A DNA stretch of 12,721 nt. Source: Blastocatellia bacterium. Its GTDB lineage: Bacteria > Acidobacteriota > Blastocatellia > Chloracidobacteriales > JADJPF01. The notes under the pieces are model-generated. The model was not told the origin of the DNA. It searched no databases and saw only the letters and a program-made list of their open reading frames with translations. The translations under genes were made by a program, and so were the position numbers. The DNA is taken from contig JAEUQL010000052.1 of NCBI GenBank assembly GCA_016789295.1, positions 1 to 12,721 on the forward strand, given 5' to 3'. Positions 5,487 through 12,721 of the stretch are shown piece after piece; the first letter of the stretch is position 1; the number at the start of each line of letters is the position of its first letter.

Positions 5487-8400
5487 ATGATGCCCTCAAT
5501 AGTCAAATCAAAAAAAAATCTTTTCCTTTTAATAAATATCTCATTGTGTCTAATTATGCTTTTGGGAGGCTGCAAAGACCAATCTAAAACAGAAAGCATA
5601 CTGTTATTGAAAGAAGGAACTACTATAGAAAAAAGACTACAAAATGAAAAAAATAATACTTATGATATAGAGCTTAAGGCTGGAGAGTTTCTAGATATAG
5701 AAGTAGAACAGAAAGGTATAGACCTGGGGGTTGTACTTTGTGATCCAGAAGGGAAGGTAGTTCTGAAGACAGACAGTCCAAACGATGAGTATGGACCAGA
5801 ACCAGTCCTCTACACAGCAGAAAAAGGAGGGATCTACAAGGTAAAAGTAGAGTCTTTACAAGAGACTTTAGAAGGTGGAAATTATGAGATTAAAGTCAAA
5901 GCGGTGCGCCTTTCTACAGAAGGAGACAAGATAAAACTTCGTGCTAGGCAGCTCTTTTTGGAAGCAGAAGCGTTACAGTTACATGCTCAAAAACTTACAG
6001 ACTCTCTAAGTCAAGAAAATATATATCGAAAGGCAATAGAGAAATACAAGGAATCATTAGCAGTCTATGAGAAAATAGAAGACTACTATTGGGTAGGATG
6101 TATCTATGATTTTATAGGTACGATCTATCATTTGGAGCTTGGAGAATTAAACGAAGGACTAGACTATTTTAGTAAAGGATTAGAGGCTAGAATAAAACAT
6201 AATGATAGGCTAGGACAGTCAATAAGTCTTAACAATATAGGATTAATTTATGAACAGAAAGGAGAGAAAGAGACAGCACTCACTAAATATAATGAAGCAT
6301 TGAATTTATGGGAAAAAAGTCTTTTAACAAAAGCTGCTATACTTAGTAACTTAGGTAAAGTTTTAACTTCACTTGGAAAACGAGAAAAAGTTCTTCAGTA
6401 TTACACTGAGTCAGTGCAAATCTTTAGAAATAAAGGTGATCAAAAAGGAGCATCTGATACTGTAAACAATATAGGAATATTTTATTTTTTGTTAGGACAT
6501 GATAAAAAAGCTTTAGACTATTATAGTCAATCAGTAGTGATAAAGAGGCAGTTAGATAATGCAGATGACTTACTAGAGTCATTACATAATCTTGGAGCCG
6601 TTCACGTTAAAATAAAGCAAGCAAAAGAAGCTCTTCCGTATTTTAATGAAGCTTTACAAATAGCAAAAAGAAAAGAAAAAAGAGCAGTTGTTCTTACTGG
6701 CCTAGCTCTAGCCCACTACTCTTTAGGAGAAGTGGAGAAGGCTCTAAGCTATTGTAAGGAGTCACTTGCTATCTGGAAAACAGTAGACAAAGACTATACA
6801 ACAGTAGAGACATTCGAGATAACAGGGCGAGTCTACTACTCGATTGGTAACAGAAAAGAAGCACTCAGTTATTACAATCAAGCAGAACAGATGTACAAAG
6901 ATAGTGCAGACTTGAGAGGACAAGCAAATATTCTTTACCATGTTGCTCAAATAGATTCTGATTTAGGTAAATACGAAGAGGCAAAAAGAAAAATTGAAAA
7001 AGCAATAGAAATAATAGAGAAGTTAAGAAGTAGTGTTCTTACAGAAGAACTGCGTATTTCCTACTTTGAATCAGTACATGATTACTATGCTTTTTATGTA
7101 GAGCTATTGATGAAGCTTCATCAGAAAAACCCTAACAAAGGTTATGATATAGCAGCATTTGAAGCAAGTGAACGCTCTCGTGCTCGTAGTCTGGTAGATC
7201 TGATAAATGAAGCAAAAGTAAATATCTACAAAGGCGCAGACCCAGAACTTATAAAACAGAAAAATAGCTTGGAGGAAAGATTCAGAGATAGGCTAGATAC
7301 TATAAGAAGGTTAAAAGGTGGTGAAGCAAAAGTTTTAGAGAAGGAAGTAGACAATTTAACAGTAGAGCTAGGACAGATAGAGGCAAAGATAAAGCAAACA
7401 AGTCCAGACTATGCAGCACTGACACAACCAGAACCAATGAACTTAAAACAGATGCAACAAGAGATAGATGAAGATACTGTAGTTTTAGAATATATGCTAG
7501 GTAAGAAAAATAGCTATGTTTGGGCAGTAACAAACAGTTCAATAAATAGCTATAAACTACCAAAAGAAGATGAGATAAATGAAACAGCCAGAGAGGTCTA
7601 CAGAGCAATTACAAATGTGGAAGCGGACAAGGCAGGCGATAAGTATTTGAAAATAGCAGAAAAGCTAAGTGAAATGGTACTCAAACCTATCAAAGAAATT
7701 GCACAAAAGAAAGTTGTAGTTGTAGTAGCTGATGGAGCCTTACAGTATATTACTTTTGCAGCATTACCAAATTCGGGAAGTCAAAAATGGTTGCTACTAA
7801 CACATGAGACAGTAGTAGAACCATCACTTTCTTCATTATCGTTGCTGAGAAAAAGAATAAAAAATAGGCAACCTCAACCATCTCTTCTATTTATGGTAGG
7901 AGATCCAGTTTTTAATCGGGAAGATATTCGAGTTAAAAAGGGAAAGCAGGAAGTAGAAAAAGCCATATTTGAAGAGCTTCAAGGAGTCACGTCTAGTGCA
8001 GTCAGAGATGTTTATGATAGTGCTCAGTTATCACGTCTGCCATACTCAAGGGACGAAGTGTCGGTAGTTAAGTCGTTAGTAGATCCTAATCAAGTCAAGG
8101 TGTTACTTGATTTTGATGCAAACCTAGACGAAATCTTAAATTCGGAATTGAGTAAGTACCGTTACATTCATTTTGCTTCTCATGGCCTTTTCAACAGTAA
8201 TAATCCAAAGCTTTCTGGAATAGTCTTTTCACAAGTAGATAAAGAAGGAAATCTACGAAAAAGCTTTTTGGGATTGACAGATATATTTAATTTGAAGCTA
8301 ACAGCCGATATGGTTGTACTAAGTGCTTGTCAAACAGGGCTAGGAAAAGAGATTAAAGGAGAAGGCATAGTTGGATTTACACAAGGGTTTATGTATGCAG

Positions 8401-8603
8401 GATCTGCAAGAATAATATCAAGTTTATGGAATGCTAATGATGCAACAACTGCGAAACTGATGAAAGAGTTTTACAGACAAATTCTCAAAGAGAATAAGAC
8501 TCCTTCTGAAGCCTTAAGAGCAGCACAACTTAAGATGATCAATTCTGAGTTTTCTCATCCTTTCTATTGGGCTGGGTTTGTATTGCAAGGTGAGTGGAGA
8601 TAG
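5487..8603 (+). CDS. TPR-CHAT caspase-like protease, predicted lipoprotein with PPC-like domain
   Basis: A 1038-residue protein. Residues 1-29 are a lipoprotein signal peptide: KSKK, a hydrophobic stretch, then lipobox LLGGC with Cys29. Residues about 40-138 form a beta-rich domain resembling bacterial pre-peptidase C-terminal (PPC) domains. About 180-515 is a TPR array (for example NNIGLIYEQKGEKETALTKY, NNIGIFYFLLGHDKKALDYY). About 555-640 is helical and charged, with coiled-coil character. About 690-1035 is a CHAT domain with the conserved IHFASHG (His899) and LSACQTG (Cys948) expected to form the His-Cys dyad, followed by a GFMYAGSARIISSLW segment. The protease should therefore be catalytically intact and membrane-anchored outside the cytoplasm. 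The start is the first ATG after an in-frame TGA at 5472; no strong Shine-Dalgarno is visible. The coding strand is notably purine- and ATA-rich compared with neighbouring genes. It ends at a hairpin terminator shared with the convergent small gene. The substrate is unknown. Confidence 0.93.
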   Translation: MMPSIVKSKKNLFLLINISLCLIMLLGGCKDQSKTESILLLKEGTTIEKRLQNEKNNTYDIELKAGEFLDIEVEQKGIDLGVVLCDPEGKVVLKTDSPNDEYGPEPVLYTAEKGGIYKVKVESLQETLEGGNYEIKVKAVRLSTEGDKIKLRARQLFLEAEALQLHAQKLTDSLSQENIYRKAIEKYKESLAVYEKIEDYYWVGCIYDFIGTIYHLELGELNEGLDYFSKGLEARIKHNDRLGQSISLNNIGLIYEQKGEKETALTKYNEALNLWEKSLLTKAAILSNLGKVLTSLGKREKVLQYYTESVQIFRNKGDQKGASDTVNNIGIFYFLLGHDKKALDYYSQSVVIKRQLDNADDLLESLHNLGAVHVKIKQAKEALPYFNEALQIAKRKEKRAVVLTGLALAHYSLGEVEKALSYCKESLAIWKTVDKDYTTVETFEITGRVYYSIGNRKEALSYYNQAEQMYKDSADLRGQANILYHVAQIDSDLGKYEEAKRKIEKAIEIIEKLRSSVLTEELRISYFESVHDYYAFYVELLMKLHQKNPNKGYDIAAFEASERSRARSLVDLINEAKVNIYKGADPELIKQKNSLEERFRDRLDTIRRLKGGEAKVLEKEVDNLTVELGQIEAKIKQTSPDYAALTQPEPMNLKQMQQEIDEDTVVLEYMLGKKNSYVWAVTNSSINSYKLPKEDEINETAREVYRAITNVEADKAGDKYLKIAEKLSEMVLKPIKEIAQKKVVVVVADGALQYITFAALPNSGSQKWLLLTHETVVEPSLSSLSLLRKRIKNRQPQPSLLFMVGDPVFNREDIRVKKGKQEVEKAIFEELQGVTSSAVRDVYDSAQLSRLPYSRDEVSVVKSLVDPNQVKVLLDFDANLDEILNSELSKYRYIHFASHGLFNSNNPKLSGIVFSQVDKEGNLRKSFLGLTDIFNLKLTADMVVLSACQTGLGKEIKGEGIVGFTQGFMYAGSARIISSLWNANDATTAKLMKEFYRQILKENKTPSEALRAAQLKMINSEFSHPFYWAGFVLQGEWR

Positions 8604-8616
8604 AATTTAGCTTTTT

Positions 8617-8654
8617 AAGTACTAAGTTGGGTTAAATCTCAGCTTAGTACTTTT
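8617..8654 (+). terminator. Hairpin terminator between CHAT gene and convergent peptide gene
   Basis: AAGTACTAAG (8617-8626) and CTTAGTACTT (8643-8652) are perfect inverted repeats. The stem extends inward by about six more pairs (two G-U) to a 6-nt loop, and the plus-strand side ends in TTTT. It lies 13 bp after the CHAT stop and just before the stop of the minus-strand peptide gene, so it may end both transcripts; the T run is better placed for the plus strand. Confidence 0.75.
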
Positions 8655-8660
8655 GTAAGT

Positions 8661-8927
8661 TTAGCAAACAAAAGAAGGTCTAAGGCAAGCTCCACGAAGA
8701 GTTATCCTAGAACCTATTCCACCACAAACACTACTATCATAAGTATCACATAAAGTTCCAGTTGGTCTTGGGCTGTTGATAGGATCTTCATCAGGAGGAT
8801 CATCAGTATGGTCTGTGCTGTCACCAAGGTCTATATCAACATTACTTATAGCAGGTGCAATGATCTGCTCGATCTCTTCAATATTAAAGTCGAGATCAAA
8901 GTCTTCAGTCTTTTTACTATTTGACAT
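8661..8927 (-). CDS. Small acidic-leader, cysteine-containing peptide (RiPP precursor-like), function unknown
   Basis: An 88-residue product starting MSNSKKTEDFDLDFNIEEIE. Residues 1-50 are strongly acidic, with a short amphipathic helix (NIEEIEQIIAPAI) and a DDPPDEDP linker. Residues 51-88 carry no acidic residue after Asp64. That segment holds Thr/Ser/Gly/Arg and four cysteines at 60, 68, 81 and the very last position 88, ending ACLRPSFVC. There is no signal peptide or membrane segment. The split between a charged helical leader and a Cys/Ser/Thr-rich C-terminal core is the layout of many ribosomally made, modified peptides, and no maturation enzyme is visible nearby. The frame is open upstream to 9149, but ATG 8927 was chosen: the longer N-terminus has unrelated composition, and AAGGA/GAGA lies 7-12 bases upstream of 8927 (ATG 8939 abuts AAGGA too closely). 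It is convergent with the CHAT protease gene and divergent from rlmB. It could instead be a small structural or regulatory protein. Confidence 0.6.
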   Translation of the reverse strand: MSNSKKTEDFDLDFNIEEIEQIIAPAISNVDIDLGDSTDHTDDPPDEDPINSPRPTGTLCDTYDSSVCGGIGSRITLRGACLRPSFVC

Positions 8928-9004
8928 ATCTATTCTCATTCCTTGTATTGCTTTGGATTTTGTTACAGTAAAAGTAACTATGAAGAGTTGTCTTCTATGC
9001 TTAA

Positions 9005-9126
9005 GGTGATTTTTAAGAAGAAAAATTACACCAATCTCTGCAATTGTTACAAAAAAACAGGCAGTTTGGAAAAAAGAGGAAGGATCGACTTGATAGAAGT
9101 TTCTGTAGAAACTAAGCTTCGAGCTT
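9005..9126. promoter_or_regulatory. Structured divergent intergenic region (peptide gene / rlmB)
   Basis: The 225 bp between the peptide start and rlmB contain three inverted repeats. GGTGATTTTT (9005-9014) pairs with AAAAAT and CACC (9021-9032), with a 2-nt bulge. AGTTTC (9098-9103) pairs with GAAACT (9108-9113) around TGTA. AAGCT (9114-9118) pairs with AGCTT (9122-9126) around TCG. The last two would lie in the rlmB leader, 27-55 bp before its start. Nearby GTTAC/GTAAC repeats occur around 8960-8980. I find no convincing -35/-10 pair, so which of these are operators or leader hairpins is open. Confidence 0.35.
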
Positions 9127-9152
9127 TGATCTTGATCCCTTAAATTCAATAT

Positions 9153-9887
9153 ATGAGCTATATATACGGTCTAATTCCAGTACTTGAAGCATTACGCGCA
9201 GGACGACGCAAAATCGAACAGATAATTCTTGCCGAAAATAACCGCCCTGCAAGGATAGAAGAGATTATCTTTGAAGCACGTCGAGCCAATGTTCCTATCA
9301 AGCAAGAAAGGCGAGCAACCTTAGATAAGATGGTCTCAAGCGCAAATCACCAAGGTGTGATAGCTGTTACTCGTTCGATTAGCTATGTAGATATTGAAGA
9401 AGTTCTTACCAGTTCTTCTGCAAAATCTCTGTTTGTCATACTCGATAGTGTTGAAGACCCACACAATCTTGGAGCAGTTATCCGGACTGCAGAATGTGCA
9501 GGTGCTACGGCTGTTATTATCCCTGAACATAATGCTGCAGGTGTTACAGACGCAGTTACAAAAGCCTCTGCAGGTGCTGTAGAATATATACCTATTATAC
9601 GAGTCACAAACCTTACACAAGCTATTGATAGGATGAAAGAGAAAAATATATGGATTGTTGGAGTTGAAGCTGGCTGTCCAAAAGACTACACCGAATGGGA
9701 CTACAAGACTGCAACGGCTATTGTACTAGGTAGTGAAGGCAAGGGTATACGCAGACTGGTTAAGGAACATTGTGATATGTTGGTCTCTATTCCACTGTTT
9801 GGTAAGGTTACTTCGCTTAATGTTTCAGTAGCAACTGCTATCGTGCTTTATGAGGCTGTGCGTCAGCGCAAACTAGAAAAGAGATAA
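9153..9887 (+). CDS. rlmB: 23S rRNA (guanosine-2'-O-)-methyltransferase RlmB-like (SpoU/TrmH family)
   Basis: A 244-residue SPOUT-fold methyltransferase, the usual RlmB length. Residues 1-70 are the L30e-like RNA-binding N-terminal domain (YIYGLIPVLEALRAGRR), and about 92-240 the knotted catalytic domain. Motif 1 is LDSVEDPHNLGAVIRTAE (97-114, with Asn105 and Arg111), motif 2 IVLGSEGKGI (190-199) and motif 3 IPLFGKVTSLNVSVA (213-227), together forming the AdoMet-binding knot. RlmB methylates the ribose of G2251 in the 23S peptidyl-transferase P loop; other TrmH-family targets cannot be excluded from sequence alone. ATG 9153 is the first start after the in-frame TAA at 9141, and no clear Shine-Dalgarno precedes it. 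It is the first gene of a tight plus-strand cluster, with aroDE beginning 2 bp after its stop. Confidence 0.92.
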   Translation: MSYIYGLIPVLEALRAGRRKIEQIILAENNRPARIEEIIFEARRANVPIKQERRATLDKMVSSANHQGVIAVTRSISYVDIEEVLTSSSAKSLFVILDSVEDPHNLGAVIRTAECAGATAVIIPEHNAAGVTDAVTKASAGAVEYIPIIRVTNLTQAIDRMKEKNIWIVGVEAGCPKDYTEWDYKTATAIVLGSEGKGIRRLVKEHCDMLVSIPLFGKVTSLNVSVATAIVLYEAVRQRKLEKR

Positions 9888-9889
9888 TT

Positions 9890-11464
9890 TTGACAAAAGT
9901 AGCCGTTTCAATCACTGAAAAAAGCTGGATAGATCAACTCACTGCAATTAAAAAAGTTGACCATCAAGCAGATTTTATAGAACTACGTCTAGACTATTTA
10001 GAAGATGTAGACCTGAAGATAGATGCAGACACTATTTTGCTGCAAGCTGTTGAAACTAGCTCGCGTCCACTTATATTTACCTATCGTAGTAACTTGGCTG
10101 AACCTTTTCCCAACAGAACAGCTCAAAATATAGGCAGGCTTCTCTCTATGAGATCAGATGTAAAGTCTGATAATCCAGAGAGTTTATCTGGTGTACTTGC
10201 GGAAGACTTTTTTGATTTTGACCACAGTTCGGACAGTACAGTAGCTCTTCATCTATATCTTACCTATGTCAGGATCTTTAAAAAGTATCCAAAGATAATT
10301 CTTTCGCACCACGACTTTCAGGTTTGCAACCGACAAGAGCTAGAAAAGATCTACTCGCGGCTTCAAGTTTTCACACCCGATATCATCAAAATAGCAGCTA
10401 CAGCCAATTGTCAAAAAGATAATTTGACTATGCTTGGGCTACTGAAAGGTTCTCAAACTGGTAGACTAATTGTTATTGCTATGGGAGAACAGGGCAAGAT
10501 CAGTCGGCTCTTCGCTCCTATGTGTGGAAGCTTTCTCACTTTTTCTTCACTTTCTGTAGATAAGCAGGCAGCTCCAGGTCAGATGACTTTGGATGATATG
10601 TTTGAACTCTATAAAATAAAGAGTATACACAGAGACACAAATATATATGCACTGCTAGGCTTTCCTGTAAGCCATTCGCTTTCGCCACACATACACAATG
10701 CAGCTTTTGTAGCACGTGGATTAAATTCCAGATATTTACCAGTAAGCGTAGCTTCAGACGAGCTTGCAGACTTTGTTAGGCTATTTATCAAACCTTCAAC
10801 AAAAGAGATGGAGTGGAACTACAAGGGTGCAAGCATAACAGTTCCTCATAAAGTTGCTATCACTAAACTACTAGATTACATTGATCCAGAAGCTGCTAAA
10901 ATAGGTGCAGTAAACACACTAGTTGTAGATGGAGATAAGCTTTGCGGATATAACAGTGATATTTCAGGAGCTATGCATCCTCTGGAAAAAGTTTTTGGTC
11001 AATTGCAAGATGCAAAAGTGGCAGTTTTGGGTGCAGGCGGAGCTGCTAGAGCTGTTGTTACAGGATTGATAGCTCGTAGAGCATATATTACAGTATTTGG
11101 TAGAAATATTGATCAGGATTTTGAAAAAAAGTTTGGTGTTAAAGTTCTACCTTTTGAACAAGCTGCTAAAGCTACTGCAGACATACTCATCAACACAACT
11201 CCAATAGGAATGAAAAACTGGCAATCTGATCAACCAGTTCCTATCGCAAGTCGCTCAATTAAAAACTTCAAGTTAGTTTATGACCTTGTATACAATCCAC
11301 TTGAAACAGCACTACTCAAAGAAGCTCGACAAGCTGGAATAGGTATACTAGGTGGTTTAGACATGTTTATAGCTCAAGCTGCTGAACAGTTTAGGTTGTG
11401 GACTGGACAAGACGCTCCTTCAGAACTAATGTATGAAGTAGCTATGCAAATACTCAGTAACTAA
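9890..11464 (+). CDS. aroDE: Bifunctional type I 3-dehydroquinate dehydratase / shikimate dehydrogenase
   Basis: A 524-residue fusion of two consecutive shikimate-pathway enzymes: 3-dehydroquinate to 3-dehydroshikimate, then NADPH reduction to shikimate. The AroD half (about 1-240) has ELRLDYL (Glu31, Arg33), FTYRS (Arg66), catalytic His141 in SHHDF, Schiff-base Lys167 in DIIKIA, ISR (Arg206) and the closing APGQ (Gln231). The usual EGG after the FTYRS arginine is replaced by a segment with Glu71. The AroE half (about 251-524) has GFPVSHSLSPHIHN (substrate serines 263 and 265), catalytic Lys321 in ITVPHK, GAVNT (Asn342), GYNSD (Asp357), the NADPH loop GAGGAARA, NTTPIGM and the GGLDMFIAQA end. 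The start is TTG at 9890, two bases after rlmB, with a weak GAGA upstream; the MTKVAVSIT beginning is right for the family. pheA follows after 13 bp. Confidence 0.94.
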   Translation: MTKVAVSITEKSWIDQLTAIKKVDHQADFIELRLDYLEDVDLKIDADTILLQAVETSSRPLIFTYRSNLAEPFPNRTAQNIGRLLSMRSDVKSDNPESLSGVLAEDFFDFDHSSDSTVALHLYLTYVRIFKKYPKIILSHHDFQVCNRQELEKIYSRLQVFTPDIIKIAATANCQKDNLTMLGLLKGSQTGRLIVIAMGEQGKISRLFAPMCGSFLTFSSLSVDKQAAPGQMTLDDMFELYKIKSIHRDTNIYALLGFPVSHSLSPHIHNAAFVARGLNSRYLPVSVASDELADFVRLFIKPSTKEMEWNYKGASITVPHKVAITKLLDYIDPEAAKIGAVNTLVVDGDKLCGYNSDISGAMHPLEKVFGQLQDAKVAVLGAGGAARAVVTGLIARRAYITVFGRNIDQDFEKKFGVKVLPFEQAAKATADILINTTPIGMKNWQSDQPVPIASRSIKNFKLVYDLVYNPLETALLKEARQAGIGILGGLDMFIAQAAEQFRLWTGQDAPSELMYEVAMQILSN

Positions 11465-11477
11465 TCAGGTTTTGTAA

Positions 11478-12317
11478 ATGAATAGCATTAAAGTTGCTTA
11501 TCAAGGAGAGATAGGGGCTTACAGTGAAATAGCTGCAGCACGAATTGGAACACCAGTCCATTTTCCATCATTTGCTCAAGTCTTCAAAGCTATTGTTGAA
11601 GGCTTGGTTGACTGCGGTGCACTTCCAATAGAAAACTCTTTGGGTGGAGCTATTTACGAAAACTATGATCTTATTTTTAAGCACCCTGTCGAGATTGTTG
11701 CAGAAACGTTTGTCTGTGTAGAACACTGTCTTATGGGATTACCTGGAGCCAGTCTTGAGACTGCAAACCAAGTACTGTCACATCCACAGGCACTTGCACA
11801 GTGCAGTAAGTTTCTTAACGAATATCCAAAAATAGCTATTGTTCCAACATATGATACTGCTGGCAGTGCAAAGATGATCAAACAGTCTGGTGAAAAAGAC
11901 AAGCTTGCAATAGCAAGTGAGAATGCAGCAAAATTCTATGGTTTAGAGATCATTCGTCGTCACATAGCTACTCATCAAGACAATTTTACTAGATTTCTCA
12001 TTGTTGCAAAAAAAGGGATTGATAAGAAATTGTTAGGTATTAAGCTATCAGAAGATAAAACATCTATTGTCTTTGCGCTTCAACACGAAACAGGCTCGCT
12101 ATTTCACGCTCTTTCAGTCTTTGCACTAAGAAAGATTAATTTAACAAAGATCGAGTCTCGTCCTTCTGGCGAGCGTCCTTTTGAATATCTCTTCTATGTT
12201 GACTACCTGCGGCCTGAGACCAAAATAGAGAGAAGAGCCTTAGACCACCTTGCTGAAATATCTACTTTGATAGAAACTTTAGGTCAGTACGGTTGCATTG
12301 GAGAAAGAGCCTACTAA
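11478..12317 (+). CDS. pheA: Prephenate dehydratase with C-terminal ACT domain
   Basis: It converts prephenate to phenylpyruvate, the step committed to phenylalanine. The 279 residues are the normal length of the monofunctional enzyme; no chorismate mutase domain is attached. The catalytic domain (about 4-180) shows AYQGEIGAYSE, GALPIENSLGGAI, SHPQALAQC, YDTAGSAKMI, AIASENAAKFYGL and the catalytic TRF (171-173). The ACT domain (about 195-277) has ETGSLF (the GALF-type motif, with Ser for Ala) and ESRP (226-229), which bind Phe in allosteric enzymes, so feedback inhibition by phenylalanine is likely. ATG 11478 lies 13 bp after aroDE with a weak AGG upstream. It shares an operon with aroDE, giving an early and a terminal step of the same pathway. 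It is cytoplasmic. Confidence 0.96.
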   Translation: MNSIKVAYQGEIGAYSEIAAARIGTPVHFPSFAQVFKAIVEGLVDCGALPIENSLGGAIYENYDLIFKHPVEIVAETFVCVEHCLMGLPGASLETANQVLSHPQALAQCSKFLNEYPKIAIVPTYDTAGSAKMIKQSGEKDKLAIASENAAKFYGLEIIRRHIATHQDNFTRFLIVAKKGIDKKLLGIKLSEDKTSIVFALQHETGSLFHALSVFALRKINLTKIESRPSGERPFEYLFYVDYLRPETKIERRALDHLAEISTLIETLGQYGCIGERAY

Positions 12318-12333
12318 GAGTTATACCTTTATT

Positions 12334-12721
12334 ATGTCAAAAGCTTTTTTACTTTTACTACTACTACTAATTCCTATCGATATATTGGCACAAAATAGTG
12401 TGGAGGCAAAGCTTGAACAGGAACGCTTGCTTGCTTTGCCATCCCTCAAACAGAAGCTTTCTGATCCAAACTTGAGAGACCGTGCCGATATGATAGTAGT
12501 TCTTGAAGACTCTTTTTTTAACAAATTATTGATAGAAGCTGCAGGTACAAAGTTCAATGCAGGAAGCTTTTTTACGGTCACTTTGGAAAATCCTCTGACA
12601 GATTTTCGTAATGGTCTTGCATTGATTAAGTTTCAAGCTGTAGTTGCCCCAACAAATCCACTCTTGACCTTAAATAGTAGATTAAAAGTTGTAGCTAGAT
12701 TACTAGTTGAACAAGGCAAAG
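12334..12721 (+). CDS. N-terminus of an exported protein of unknown function, cut by window edge
   Basis: The first 129 codons of a gene continuing past the window. It begins MSKAFLLLLLLLIPIDILAQ, a clear signal peptide with a Leu run and predicted cleavage after ILA. An acidic/basic helical stretch follows (KLEQERLLALPSLKQKL), then a segment with the shape of a beta-rich domain (ADMIVVLEDSFFNKLLIEAA, then GSFFTVTLENPLTDFRNGLA and ALIKFQAVVAP). I do not recognise the family. The repeated pattern of a short helix inserted after a hydrophobic strand recalls lipid-binding or LEA/BPI-like periplasmic domains, but that is only an impression. It starts 16 bp after pheA with no good ribosome binding site, so it may be translated as part of the same operon without being part of aromatic biosynthesis. 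Confidence 0.8.
   Translation, partial: MSKAFLLLLLLLIPIDILAQNSVEAKLEQERLLALPSLKQKLSDPNLRDRADMIVVLEDSFFNKLLIEAAGTKFNAGSFFTVTLENPLTDFRNGLALIKFQAVVAPTNPLLTLNSRLKVVARLLVEQGK

Noticed and set aside
7300..7608. 102-residue Leu/Ser-rich minus-strand frame inside the CHAT gene
   Set aside because: It is a mirror of the purine-rich coding strand of the CHAT gene, with no start signals of its own.
8928..9149. N-terminal extension of the small Cys peptide to a 162-residue protein
   Set aside because: The added part has a different, basic and hydrophobic composition, covers the divergent intergenic region and its hairpins, and the ATG at 8927 has a better-placed ribosome binding site.

Overview
The window looks like a chromosomal segment of a moderately AT-rich bacterium. 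The combination suggests a Gram-negative-type heterotroph: a lipoprotein carrying a PPC-like domain, TPRs and a CHAT protease, a periplasmic FlgO/CsgG-like TPR protein, and a fused 3-dehydroquinate dehydratase/shikimate dehydrogenase. My tentative guess is Acidobacteriota (Blastocatellia-like). That rests on gene content only; no rRNA or other strong phylogenetic marker is present. There is no prophage, CRISPR array or intact insertion sequence.

Left part, all on the minus strand (1-5176). Reading in the direction of transcription: a decayed IS200/IS605-type tnpB remnant with a recognisable right end (4906-5176); glmS (cell-wall amino-sugar synthesis) with a small single-pass membrane protein coupled behind it; a strong hairpin terminator whose stem is shared with the -35 of the next promoter; a tRNA operon Lys(TTT)-Glu(TTC)-Glu(TTC); a possible attenuator-like structure; a secreted FlgO/CsgG-like TPR protein; a hairpin with a T tract; and the first 37 codons of an FAD-dependent oxidoreductase cut by the window edge.

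Middle (5177-9152). A 310-bp gene-free stretch holds a perfect 10-bp GC-rich hairpin, a smaller hairpin and a tandem 8-bp repeat upstream of a 1038-residue TPR-CHAT lipoprotein on the plus strand. Converging on it, behind a shared hairpin terminator, is a small minus-strand gene. It encodes an 88-residue peptide with an acidic leader-like half and a basic C-terminal segment with four cysteines, the last residue being Cys. It resembles a ribosomally made, processed peptide precursor or a protease substrate. This protease/peptide pair is the best candidate here for something undescribed, although no modifying enzyme lies in the window.

Right part, all on the plus strand (9153-12721). A tight gene cluster: rlmB (23S rRNA 2'-O-methyltransferase), aroDE (two consecutive shikimate-pathway steps in one polypeptide, TTG start 2 bp after rlmB), pheA (monofunctional prephenate dehydratase with ACT domain), and the first 129 codons of an unrecognised exported protein. 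aroDE and pheA together make a small aromatic/phenylalanine module. The dehydratase half has an unusual active-site segment where the family normally carries an EGG motif.
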